Shown here one piece after another: positions 1 to 6,084 of a DNA stretch of 11,551 nucleotides (its first letter is position 1; every line of letters starts with the position of its first letter). Under the pieces are notes generated by a model. The model searched no databases and was not told the DNA's origin. It worked only from the letters and a program-made list of their open reading frames with translations. Position numbers and translations under genes: made by a program. This DNA comes from Syntrophaceae bacterium UBA2208. GTDB taxonomy: Bacteria > Desulfobacterota > BSN033 > UBA1163. The stretch covers positions 5,448 through 16,998 of the forward strand of contig DCUS01000061.1 in the NCBI GenBank assembly GCA_002327885.1, read 5' to 3'.

Positions 1-551
1 GCACTCTTAAAGGTAATGCTTCCGGGAATAGAGATATAAAATCCCATATCGATGCAGGCCGCTGCCATCTCATAGTCCCCGGAAAAACAGTGGATGATTC
101 CTCCACAATCTTCGGCTTTTTCAGATTTTAGCGCTTCCAGCGTTTCGTCATGCGCCGCTCGATCATGAATCACAATGGGAAGACTCAATTCTTTCGCTAA
201 ACCGATTTGTTCCCGAAATCTCTTTAACTGGATGTTTCGTGGCGATAGGTTTCTAAAAAAGTCCAAGCCAATTTCGCCATAGGCTTTTACTTTTTCATTT
301 TGGCAGAGTCCCTTCAGTAAAGGATAGGTTTGGTCATCGATCTCCTTTGCATTATGGGGATGGACGCCCAGAATGGCATAAACCCGAGGGTGGTTTCGGG
401 CAATTTCAAGGGCTCTTGGCCAATCCTTTTTCTCCGTCCCAACCGTGAAGATATATTCCACCCCTGACTCTTTGGCCCTCCGGATGACTGCCTCCAGGTC
501 TTTTTTAAACTCCGGCATTTCTAAATGAGCATGGGAATCGATGAGCATCAT
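1..551 (-). CDS. tatD: TatD family metal-dependent hydrolase/DNase, C-terminus cut by window edge
   Basis: The first 183 codons of a TatD family protein (usual length about 255-265) are visible; the C-terminal third lies beyond the left edge. TatD proteins are TIM-barrel amidohydrolase-superfamily enzymes with two divalent metals and 3'-5' DNase activity in the cytoplasm. Visible motifs are the N-terminal DSHAHL (HxH metal ligands), GVHPHNA, the GEIGLD glutamate, LPIVIHDRAA and GIIHCFSG, each supplying a family metal ligand or neighbour. The last conserved Asp would lie off-window. Two in-frame ATG codons (551 and 548) are possible; the second gives the usual MLIDSH start. Neither has a clear Shine-Dalgarno, so the exact start is uncertain. 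The gene follows the PLD-like gene by about 97 bases that hold an inverted octamer-repeat tract. Identity is very safe; the biological role is only as known for the family. Confidence 0.95.
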   Translation of the reverse strand, partial: MMLIDSHAHLEMPEFKKDLEAVIRRAKESGVEYIFTVGTEKKDWPRALEIARNHPRVYAILGVHPHNAKEIDDQTYPLLKGLCQNEKVKAYGEIGLDFFRNLSPRNIQLKRFREQIGLAKELSLPIVIHDRAAHDETLEALKSEKAEDCGGIIHCFSGDYEMAAACIDMGFYISIPGSITFKS

Positions 552-560
552 CCAAAGATC

Positions 561-655
561 GGAATACTGGAATAATGGAACACTGGAATATTGGGGCCAA
601 TCTCATTTTAGATAAGTTTTGGGTTTAAGCCATTATTCCAACATTCCATCATTCC
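561..655. repeat. Inverted pair of degenerate octamer-repeat tracts
   Basis: Bases 561-594 read as a degenerate period-8 tract on the plus strand (TGGAATAA, TGGAACAC, TGGAATAT). Bases 630-655 carry the same kind of tract on the minus strand (GGAATGAT, GGAATGTT, GGAATAAT). The two arms, 569-594 and 630-655, can pair imperfectly over about 26 positions around a 35-base loop. The right arm covers the stop codon of the PLD-like gene (649-651). It could act as an RNA hairpin between the PLD-like gene and tatD, or be a copy of a dispersed repeat; no U-run marks it as a standard terminator. Confidence 0.6.
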
Positions 656-1218
656 TTCTTTTGAGATTTAGTACCGGTGGCTTTCACTTTATTAAAATAG
701 TCGATTAATTCCTTGGCGACCTCTTTCGATCGAATGAGGACGGAAACCTCACTGTTATGGGTCAGGGCATAGTGGGTCCAATTGGCACTTCCCACCAGAG
801 AGAGCTCCCCATCCACCACCATCCATTTTGCATGGTTGGTTTTAAAGAGGGGATCATAAATCACCTCGACTCCTCCGCCTGATAAAATCTTTCCGGTATG
901 CCGATTTCTTTCAGTTGTTCGATCCGCTCCCTCCTTCACTTCCAGGATGACCTTAACCTTGACCCCTCTCTTCTTTGCATCGATCAGCTCTTTGATGAGG
1001 AGATTGGAAGGGGTGCTGGGAAATTTCTCATAATATCCCATCTCAAACATCATCACCTGAATCGTAAACTTTGCCTCTTGAATCATCTTCTTTGCCACTT
1101 GAAAATATTGGGCGTCAGTGACCAATTCTACATCCTCAGCAGGCAATCCAAAAGAGGACAAAACACAAAAGTTGAAAAGTAAAAAGAAAATGAAAAAGGG
1201 AGGGAGAGCTTTCTTCAT
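649..1218 (-). CDS. Secreted single-HKD phospholipase D-like protein
   Basis: A 189-residue protein of the PLD superfamily, close in size and layout to the bacterial Nuc-type endonucleases. The N-terminus has a Lys-Lys n-region followed by a hydrophobic stretch of about 17 residues (7-24), a signal peptide or membrane anchor, so the domain should act outside the cytoplasmic membrane. The catalytic HxK(x4)D motif is intact (H129, K131, D136), followed by GSANWT (143-148) with the usual Ser/Asn. There is only one HKD, so by family precedent two subunits would form one active site. Substrate (nucleic acid or phospholipid) cannot be told. ATG at 1218 overlaps the sua5 stop as TGATG and has AGGAG about 9 bases upstream inside the sua5 end; a TTG at 1221 is less likely. 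The overlap implies translational coupling to sua5. Confidence 0.88.
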   Translation of the reverse strand: MKKALPPFFIFFLLFNFCVLSSFGLPAEDVELVTDAQYFQVAKKMIQEAKFTIQVMMFEMGYYEKFPSTPSNLLIKELIDAKKRGVKVKVILEVKEGADRTTERNRHTGKILSGGGVEVIYDPLFKTNHAKWMVVDGELSLVGSANWTHYALTHNSEVSVLIRSKEVAKELIDYFNKVKATGTKSQKKE

Positions 1219-2186
1219 CAATTTATTTCTCCTTTGATGCTGGCACGGCGAAGCCGGTCCATAATTGCCCGACCTAATCCAATCTCAGGAATCGTCTCGG
1301 CCAAAATGAAATCTAAATTCCATCGATCCAAACGCCGGATCGCTGCAAACAAATTGGTCGCCGCTTCCCGGAGATCTCCTTTCTTTGAAAGGACCTCGAT
1401 ATGTCGGAATTTAAGATGATCCCTGGGTTCTCGAAAGGCCAGCAGTCCAACATTTTTTTCTTTATCAATAACAAGGGATTGATCATCCCAATCAAGGACG
1501 ATCGGCGTTCGAGGGGCATAATGACTGGGTAACATGCCGGGTGCAGAGGGTGTGCCCTCCTTGTTCCGGCTGATCTCCACCTTCCCGATAATAGATTCAA
1601 TCTCCTCGAGCGAAACCCCACCAGGCCTTAACAGCTTCGGCTTGCCTTCTAAAAAAGAAACGATGGTGGATTCCACTCCCACTGGGCAGGGTCCTCCATC
1701 CAGAATGAGATCAACCTGATCACCCAATTGTTCTTGAACATGTTCAGCTGTGGTCGGGCTTACATAGCCAAAGAGATTGGCGCTGGGTGCGGCGATGGGA
1801 GAATTCGATTCCCGGATCAGAGAGAGAGCCATGGGGTGATTCGGCATCCGAATGGCTAACGTGGGAAGACCGGCGGTGACAATATCAGGGATATCTTCTT
1901 CCTTTAAAAGAACGACTGTTAGCGGCCCAGGCCAAAATCTTTCTGTCAATTTTTGGGCATTCAATGGAATTTCTTTGACCAACTTTTTCATATCGACGGG
2001 ATGGGCGACATGCACAATCAATGGATCGAAATAGGGTCTCTTCTTCGCCTCAAAAACACGGGCAACCGCAAGAGGATTAAAAGCATCTGCCCCCAACCCA
2101 TAAACCGTTTCTGTCGGAAAAGCAACGATGCCGCCTCTTCTGATGATTTCGGCGGCCCGAAGAATCAAATCATTATTATGTCCCAT
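1218..2186 (-). CDS. sua5: L-threonylcarbamoyladenylate synthase, Sua5 type
   Basis: A 322-residue cytoplasmic enzyme that makes threonylcarbamoyl-AMP from threonine, bicarbonate and ATP, the first step of tRNA t6A37 synthesis. The YrdC domain covers roughly residues 8-195: GGIVAFPTETVYGLG (18-32), KRPYFDPL (49-56), APSAN (133-137), GVESTIV (170-176) and LRPGGV (186-191). A linker with APGMLPSHYAP (215-225) leads to the Sua5 C-terminal domain (about 226-320, ending DRLRRAS). Its length and two-domain layout mark it as the Sua5/YwlC long form, not the short TsaC form. The ATG at 2186 is the only start before an upstream in-frame stop; no good Shine-Dalgarno is seen. It lies 108 bases after purE and overlaps the PLD-like gene by one base, so it is probably co-transcribed with both. 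Confidence 0.96.
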   Translation of the reverse strand: MGHNNDLILRAAEIIRRGGIVAFPTETVYGLGADAFNPLAVARVFEAKKRPYFDPLIVHVAHPVDMKKLVKEIPLNAQKLTERFWPGPLTVVLLKEEDIPDIVTAGLPTLAIRMPNHPMALSLIRESNSPIAAPSANLFGYVSPTTAEHVQEQLGDQVDLILDGGPCPVGVESTIVSFLEGKPKLLRPGGVSLEEIESIIGKVEISRNKEGTPSAPGMLPSHYAPRTPIVLDWDDQSLVIDKEKNVGLLAFREPRDHLKFRHIEVLSKKGDLREAATNLFAAIRRLDRWNLDFILAETIPEIGLGRAIMDRLRRASIKGEIN

Positions 2187-2222
2187 CGTTTCACAAATAG
2201 GAGTTTTTGGTCTTAGGGCATG

Positions 2223-2247
2223 GGGTCAAGGCAACGACGCCAGACCC
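2223..2247 (-). other. Short hairpin in the purE-sua5 spacer
   Basis: GGGTC (2223-2227) pairs with GACCC (2243-2247), and GGC (2230-2232) with GCC (2239-2241), with a 2/1-base internal bulge and a six-base loop. It lies about 37 bases before the sua5 start in the 108-base purE-sua5 gap. It may be a leader RNA structure or part of a decayed palindromic repeat. No U-run follows on either strand, so it is not called a terminator. Confidence 0.35.
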
Positions 2248-2294
2248 TCAGACTCTTAACCAAACTGGCTTCCTAAGCTTAGCCATTATTAAAT

Positions 2295-2792
2295 TCATGT
2301 CTTTCTTTTTTTAAGAACCTTTGATTTTTGTTGTAGAGTCCTCTTCGTTTTTGACCTGAAATCTTTCAATTTTTTGGCCATCTCTGGATACTTGATCGAG
2401 AGGATTTCACAAGCCAGGTAGGCTGCATTCTTGGCGCCATCAATTCCAACGGTTGCCACGGGAATCCCTGGAGGCATTTGAACGGTTGAATAAAGCGCAT
2501 CCACCCCTTCCAGAGCCCCGGATTTAAGCGGAACACCGATGACCGGTAAGGTGGTATGGGCCGCAATCACTCCGGCCAAATGGGCGGCCATCCCAGCCCC
2601 TGCGATTAAAACTTCAATGCCTCTTTCTCTCGCTGTCTTGGCGTAATGAGCGGTTTTTTCAGGGAGCCGATGGGCTGAACTGATTTCCATCTCATAGGAA
2701 ATACCCATCTCCTTTAAAACTTCTGCTGCCTTTTCCATGATCGGCAAATCACTATCGCTTCCCATAAGAATTCCAACCAAAGGCTTTTCCAT
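2295..2792 (-). CDS. purE: N5-carboxyaminoimidazole ribonucleotide mutase (PurE)
   Basis: A 165-residue class I PurE. It converts N5-CAIR to CAIR in de novo purine synthesis and forms an octamer in the cytoplasm in characterised members. Visible motifs are GSDSD (11-15) for phosphate/ribose binding, SSAHR (38-42) with the conserved His, GAGMAAHLAG (65-74), and GVPLKSG (87-93). The family core ends near residue 146; the last 20 residues are an added Lys/Arg-rich tail. ATG at 2792 follows a GAGGGGGGG Shine-Dalgarno-like run. No purK or purD lies in the window, which is odd because purE often sits next to one of them. It appears to be the first gene of the purE-sua5-PLD-tatD run. Confidence 0.97.
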   Translation of the reverse strand: MEKPLVGILMGSDSDLPIMEKAAEVLKEMGISYEMEISSAHRLPEKTAHYAKTARERGIEVLIAGAGMAAHLAGVIAAHTTLPVIGVPLKSGALEGVDALYSTVQMPPGIPVATVGIDGAKNAAYLACEILSIKYPEMAKKLKDFRSKTKRTLQQKSKVLKKRKT

Positions 2793-2810
2793 AACCCCCC
2801 CTCTTTTTCA

Positions 2811-2872
2811 TTTCAGATTTGAGATTTTAGATTTATCAATCCGGAATCTGATATCCGCAATCTTAAATTTGG
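2811..2872. repeat. Inverted pair of degenerate heptamer-repeat tracts
   Basis: Bases 2811-2834 read TTTCAGA, TTTGAGA, TTTTAGA, TTT, a period-7 tract. Bases 2845-2872 read AATCTGA, TATCCGC, AATCTTA, AATTTGG, the same heptamer family in the opposite orientation. The tracts are 10 bases apart and lie in the purE leader (about 20 bases before the start codon). The layout matches the inverted octamer pair at 561-655, with a different repeat unit. Confidence 0.55.
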
Positions 2873-2881
2873 GTTGATATT

Positions 2882-2910
2882 ATCTTAAAAAATTAACCGG
2901 AAATTCACAA
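2882..2910 (-). promoter_or_regulatory. Candidate sigma-70 promoter of the purE run
   Basis: On the minus strand TTGTGA (2905-2910) and TAAGAT (2882-2887) are separated by 17 bases, each matching four of six consensus bases. The pair sits just downstream of the terminator of the oad operon and 90 bases before purE, which is where a purE promoter would be expected. Box matches alone are weak. Confidence 0.4.
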
Positions 2911-2916
2911 GAGATT

Positions 2917-2947
2917 AAAAAGCCCTCTCGATTCTGACAAAGAGGGC
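2917..2947 (-). terminator. Intrinsic terminator of the oad operon
   Basis: On the minus strand GCCCTCT (2947-2941) pairs perfectly with AGAGGGC (2928-2922) around a 12-base loop and is followed directly by TTTTTAAT. This is a standard rho-independent terminator for leftward transcription, about 205 bases past the oadB2 stop. The rest of the 2793-3152 gap holds the purE leader with its heptamer repeats and candidate promoter, and an oadB2 3' untranslated stretch (2948-3152) with no convincing gene. Confidence 0.75.
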
Positions 2948-3152
2948 GGATGGTTAATGAGGAATGGTTGTCTTTGATCTAAACCAAAACTCTCCTCCCG
3001 ACAGCTACTTTAGCCATCTTTTTCCTTAAAAACGGCCTTGACCATCTCCATGGAAATAAATACCATCTTCCCTCTTCCATAAAGAAGCTTTATCTAAAAA
3101 TTCATTCAGAAAGCAATAGCCAAATTTTTTTTGACTTCCTTCATGGATATCT

Positions 3153-4310
3153 TTAGCGGAGCATCCCCATAAAAATTCCAGCGACTAAAGAAGTGCCAAT
3201 GGCCCCTGCCATATTAGGCCCAAGGGCGTGCATGAGGAGATAATTTTGGGGGTTCGCTTTCTGTCCTTCCTTCTGGGCAACCCGCGCTGCCATGGGAATT
3301 GCTGAAACTCCTGCCGAGCCGATGATCGGATTGATTTTCTCTTTCAAAAATAGGTTGATCAACTTCGCCGTCAAAAGACCTCCGGCGGTCGAAAAAACAA
3401 AGGCGAGAATGGCCAAGCCAATGATCACCAAGGTTCGAGGGCTGAAAAAAACCTGAGCAGGCATGAGGGACCCGACGGATATCCCTAGGAGGAGAATGAG
3501 GATGTCGTTCAACATGCTTCCGGCGTGGGCAAGCCGATCCGTTACCCCGCTCACGCGTAATAAATTACCGAACATGAGCATCCCCACCAGAGGAGCACAT
3601 TTCGGGACAAGGAGTGAAGCAACGATGAATACAACGATCGGGAAAAGGACCAATTCTAATCTGGATACTTTCCTGATCTTGGGTTTCATGAATATACGTC
3701 TCTCTTTTTTGGTGGTGAGTAACCGGATGATCGGTGGCTGGAGAATAGGCACCAAGGCCATGTAGGAATAAGCAATCATGGTAATGGGTCCGAGCAAAAC
3801 CGGGGCTAAGGCAATTGTGAGATAAACCGTAGGAGGTCCATCCGAACCACCGATGATTCCAATGCACGCCGCCTCGTTGATGCTGAACATCCCGCTGAGA
3901 TGGGCGATCAGAAACACGACAAAAACACCCAATTGTGCTGTCGCCCCGAAGATGAGGGAGATGGGCCGGGCGATGGTGGGACTAAAGTCCATGAGTGTTC
4001 CGACGCCTAAAAAAATCAGCAAAGGGATAAGCTCCGTTTCCAATCCATAATAATAAAGAAGGTTGAGAATGCCGATTTTACCCTCCGCGATATCTTTGAG
4101 ATCCCCGATGGCCGGTAGCCCTTCTGGGGTATAAGTCATGATACCGGCGATGGGCAGGTTAACCATAAAAACACCAAAACCTATAGGCACCAAGAGAAGG
4201 GGTTCCATTTTTTTGACAATACCTAAATAGATAAGCACCGCACCAATCAAAAGCATTGCCATGTTACCCAAAGTGATCTGTGTTAATGCACTTTCATACA
4301 ACCCGAACAT
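3153..4310 (-). CDS. oadB: Na+-translocating decarboxylase beta subunit, second copy
   Basis: A 385-residue polytopic membrane protein of the OadB/GcdB/MmdB family, the subunit that couples decarboxylation of carboxybiotin to Na+ export. Family landmarks are present: GGSDGP with D157 (the OadB D203 equivalent) and the segment NPIIGSAGVSAIPMAARV, where N327, G331, S336 and R343 match the spacing of Klebsiella OadB N373, G377, S382 and R389. SYMALVPILQPPI (182-194) and KEGQ follow family pattern. Compared with the first copy it has a longer loop at about 59-88 (YTPEGLPAIGDLKDI region). ATG at 4310 has AAGGAG eight bases upstream. It is the last gene of the operon, 35 bases after oadG2. The acyl substrate is not set by this subunit; the symbol stands for the family. 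Confidence 0.93.
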   Translation of the reverse strand: MFGLYESALTQITLGNMAMLLIGAVLIYLGIVKKMEPLLLVPIGFGVFMVNLPIAGIMTYTPEGLPAIGDLKDIAEGKIGILNLLYYYGLETELIPLLIFLGVGTLMDFSPTIARPISLIFGATAQLGVFVVFLIAHLSGMFSINEAACIGIIGGSDGPPTVYLTIALAPVLLGPITMIAYSYMALVPILQPPIIRLLTTKKERRIFMKPKIRKVSRLELVLFPIVVFIVASLLVPKCAPLVGMLMFGNLLRVSGVTDRLAHAGSMLNDILILLLGISVGSLMPAQVFFSPRTLVIIGLAILAFVFSTAGGLLTAKLINLFLKEKINPIIGSAGVSAIPMAARVAQKEGQKANPQNYLLMHALGPNMAGAIGTSLVAGIFMGMLR

Positions 4311-4345
4311 AAGTGGCTCCTTCCTTCGTCTTTTTTATCTTAATC

Positions 4346-4477
4346 CTATGTCGCTTTTTTATTCCCCTTGATAACCACGCTAATCAACCAGATTAACGTA
4401 GAAATGATTCCCAGGACCAAAATGTTGATCCCATAACCGGCCCCTGAAATTAAAAAAGCCAAGTTCCAATCAACCAT
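4346..4477 (-). CDS. Minimal gamma (OadG-like) subunit, second copy
   Basis: A 43-residue single-span membrane protein beginning MVDWNLAFLISGAGYG and ending KGNKKAT. It has AAAGGAG a few bases before its ATG at 4477. It has a short acidic/aromatic N-terminus, one hydrophobic helix (about 6-36) with a Gly-rich GAGYG, and a basic end. This is the plan of the gamma subunit of Na+-pumping decarboxylases but without the Pro/His-rich cytoplasmic tail of Klebsiella OadG (about 83 residues). It sits directly before oadB2 (35 bases), mirrors the position and exact length of the other gamma gene, and its sequence is far more divergent from the OadG consensus. The assignment therefore rests on topology and position as much as on sequence. 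Confidence 0.7.
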   Translation of the reverse strand: MVDWNLAFLISGAGYGINILVLGIISTLIWLISVVIKGNKKAT

Positions 4478-4519
4478 TGATGTCTCCTTTCATCGGTATT
4501 TTTTGAATTTTCCCAAGTA

Positions 4520-5659
4520 TTATATGATTCCCATACCTTTCAGCACGGAGAGCATCACCGCCGCCGCCATGACGGAACCCACCTGCCCGCCGGTATTCGC
4601 TCCCATCGCATGCATCAAAAGGAAGTTTTTCTTGTCGTATTTTTGTCCCTCTTTCTGGACCACTCTCGCTGACATGGGATAGGCCGAAATTCCTGCGGCT
4701 CCGATCAGAGGGTTCACTTTTCCCCCTGTCACCACCTTTAATATCTTCCCGAATAGAATCCCACAGGCGGTATCGAGACAGATCGCCAAAAAACCCAATC
4801 CTAAGATAATAAGCGTTTGGGAAGTTAAAAAGACCTTCCCGTCCATGGTGGCCCCGATCGAAATCCCCAAAAGAAGCGTAACAATGTTTGCGATCTCATT
4901 TTCAGAGGCCTTGGTGAGGCGGGTGACAACGCCGCATTCCTTCATAAAATTTCCCAACATAATCGTTCCCAAAAGAGGCAATCCTTTGGGTGCGATGAGT
5001 CCCCCAAAAATAGTGACGACCAGGGGAAAGAGAAGTTTCGTCGTCTTTGAAACGGATTTCTTCACGGCTCCCATATTGATCATCTTCTCTTCTTTAGTCG
5101 TCAACGCCCTCATGATGGGGGGCTGAATGATGGGAACAAGGGACATATAACAATAGGCAGCAACCGAGACAGCACCTAAGAGGTGAGGAGCATACTTAGA
5201 GGTGACATAAATCGCAGTCGGTCCATCACAGGCGCCGATGATCCCAATGGAAACAGCCTCTAACTTTGTGAAACCTAAAGCCAGAGCCAAGGCCAAAGTT
5301 AAGAAAATTCCAAATTGCCCTGCCGCTCCGAGGAGAAAGATCTTGGGGTTCTCAAGAAGGGGACCAAAATCGGTCATGGCACCGATCCCCACAAAAATGA
5401 GGAGCGGAAAAAGCTCCGTCATAATACCTGCTTCATAGATAATTCGAAGAAATCCCTCTTCATCCATAAGTCCCGCTAAAGGAATATTGACCAAGATGCA
5501 CCCGAATCCAATTGGAACAAGGAGGACAGGTTCTATATCCTTTTTGATACCTAAATAAAGGAGGACCATACCGATCACGATCATGATCGGATTAGACCAA
5601 TGCATATGAAGAAATCCAGCAACAAGCCCATATAGCCCGTTTCCAATGGCTTCTGACAT
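4520..5659 (-). CDS. oadB: Na+-translocating decarboxylase beta subunit, first copy
   Basis: A 379-residue OadB/GcdB/MmdB family membrane protein, paralogous to the copy just downstream. It has GACDGP with D145 (OadB D203 equivalent) and NPLIGAAGISAYPMSARV, in which N316, G320, S325 and R332 keep the spacing of the residues implicated in Na+/H+ movement in Klebsiella OadB. CYMSLVPIIQPPIM (170-183) and the LLGISIGATMDG helix are also typical. About nine or more hydrophobic segments are visible. ATG at 5659 has GGGAGGA upstream. It follows oadG1 by 28 bases and precedes oadG2 by 42. No alpha (carboxyltransferase) or biotin-carrier gene is in the window, so the decarboxylated substrate (oxaloacetate, methylmalonyl-CoA or glutaconyl-CoA) cannot be assigned. 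Confidence 0.94.
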   Translation of the reverse strand: MSEAIGNGLYGLVAGFLHMHWSNPIMIVIGMVLLYLGIKKDIEPVLLVPIGFGCILVNIPLAGLMDEEGFLRIIYEAGIMTELFPLLIFVGIGAMTDFGPLLENPKIFLLGAAGQFGIFLTLALALALGFTKLEAVSIGIIGACDGPTAIYVTSKYAPHLLGAVSVAAYCYMSLVPIIQPPIMRALTTKEEKMINMGAVKKSVSKTTKLLFPLVVTIFGGLIAPKGLPLLGTIMLGNFMKECGVVTRLTKASENEIANIVTLLLGISIGATMDGKVFLTSQTLIILGLGFLAICLDTACGILFGKILKVVTGGKVNPLIGAAGISAYPMSARVVQKEGQKYDKKNFLLMHAMGANTGGQVGSVMAAAVMLSVLKGMGII

Positions 5660-5687
5660 CTTTCATTCCTCCCTTAAAAGGCCAAAT

Positions 5688-5819
5688 TTATTTTCCTTCT
5701 TTTGAAATAGGGAAGATCCTTTTCATGAAACTCATCAGGAGGCTCAATATCCAAAGGGTTAGGATAGTCCCCCCCATTCCGACGACAACCATTGTAATGC
5801 CAAATGTCCAGTTATCCAT
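5688..5819 (-). CDS. oadG: Minimal gamma (OadG family) subunit, first copy
   Basis: A 43-residue membrane protein starting MDNWTFGITMVVVGMGG and ending KRIFPISKEGK. The FGITM...GMGGT...TLWILSLLM...KRIFP pattern is the OadG family signature: one transmembrane helix (about 7-32) and a short basic cytoplasmic end. In characterised pumps the gamma subunit holds the alpha and beta subunits together. Here the C-terminal tail that contacts the carboxyltransferase is essentially absent. A perfect AGGAGG lies six bases before ATG 5819. The coding sequence includes a run of seven G (5769-5775), where a slip would shift the frame. It is the first structural gene of the oadG1-oadB1-oadG2-oadB2 operon. 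Confidence 0.83.
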   Translation of the reverse strand: MDNWTFGITMVVVGMGGTILTLWILSLLMSFMKRIFPISKEGK

Positions 5820-5841
5820 GATGAACCTCCTAATGATATAT

Positions 5842-5876
5842 GGAGAAGCGATAACCCTTATCAAGACAACCTCTCC
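5842..5876 (-). promoter_or_regulatory. Nested hairpin just before the oadG1 ribosome-binding site
   Basis: GGAGA (5842-5846) can pair with TCTCC (5872-5876), enclosing a tighter stem GATAA (5850-5854) with TTATC (5858-5862) around a three-base loop. The outer arm touches the stop codon of the possible leader ORF (5876-5878), and the structure ends about 11 bases before the AGGAGG of oadG1. A role in coupling or attenuation is only a suggestion. Confidence 0.35.
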
Positions 5877-5959
5877 TATGGGTAAGGGATAGAGATATTA
5901 AAGTTTAAAACCAGGCCAAGGAGTAAAAATAGAATTAGCAGGGGTTGAAACCATTTCAT
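5876..5959 (-). CDS. Possible 27-residue hydrophobic leader or small membrane protein
   Basis: An ORF reading MKWFQPLLILFLLLGLVLNF and ending NISIPYP, with a TAG stop at 5876-5878. It would be one hydrophobic helix with a single positive N-terminal Lys. It begins about 28 bases after the predicted start of the oad transcript and ends 57 bases before oadG1. Its ribosome-binding site is weak (only A/G-rich GAAAAA). It could be a leader peptide, an extra small pump subunit, or chance coding in an AT-rich leader. Not recognised as any family. Confidence 0.3.
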   Translation of the reverse strand: MKWFQPLLILFLLLGLVLNFNISIPYP

Positions 5960-5993
5960 TTTTCGTGATCTTATATTTGCTAAATTTTTTCAC

Positions 5994-6022
5994 CTTATAT
6001 CACCTCGCCTCTAAAAAATCAA
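5994..6022 (-). promoter_or_regulatory. Promoter of the oadG1-oadB1-oadG2-oadB2 operon
   Basis: On the minus strand TTGATT (6017-6022, four of six) and TATAAG (5994-5999, five of six) are 17 bases apart, and the -10 box is preceded by TGA, giving an extended -10 (TGnTATAAG). Transcription would begin near 5987, leaving a leader of about 168 bases before oadG1. The -35 box lies within one arm of the A/T-rich hairpin at 6013-6039. Confidence 0.5.
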
Positions 6023-6039
6023 TAAAAAAGTGATTTTTT
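6013..6039 (-). terminator. Possible A/T-rich terminator hairpin after the dehydratase-activase fusion gene
   Basis: AAAAAATCA (6013-6021) and TGATTTTTT (6031-6039) are perfect complements around a nine-base loop, about 45 bases past the stop of the 1396-codon gene. In leftward RNA this is an A-run/hairpin/U-run arrangement, though the stem has only one G-C pair. A second small palindrome, ACAAAG-T-CTTTGT, lies at 6042-6054. Either could instead be an operator over the oad promoter. Confidence 0.4.
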
Positions 6040-6084
6040 TAACAAAGTCTTTGTAAACAGTTATTTCTTTTTAATTTCAATTTG

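Noticed and set aside
561..655. CRISPR-like or terminator reading of the inverted octamer tracts
   Set aside because: Units are only 8 bases, contiguous and degenerate without spacers, so not CRISPR; no U-run follows the hairpin, so not a standard intrinsic terminator.
2979..3080. 33-codon minus-strand ORF, and an 18-codon ORF at 3010-3066, after oadB2
   Set aside because: The longer has no Shine-Dalgarno. The shorter has a GAGGG-like site but no recognisable sequence, and both lie in a 3' untranslated stretch before the terminator.
5898..5993. GTG-started 31-codon ORF in the oad leader
   Set aside because: Its start overlaps the predicted -10 box and lies upstream of the predicted transcription start; the peptide shows nothing recognisable.
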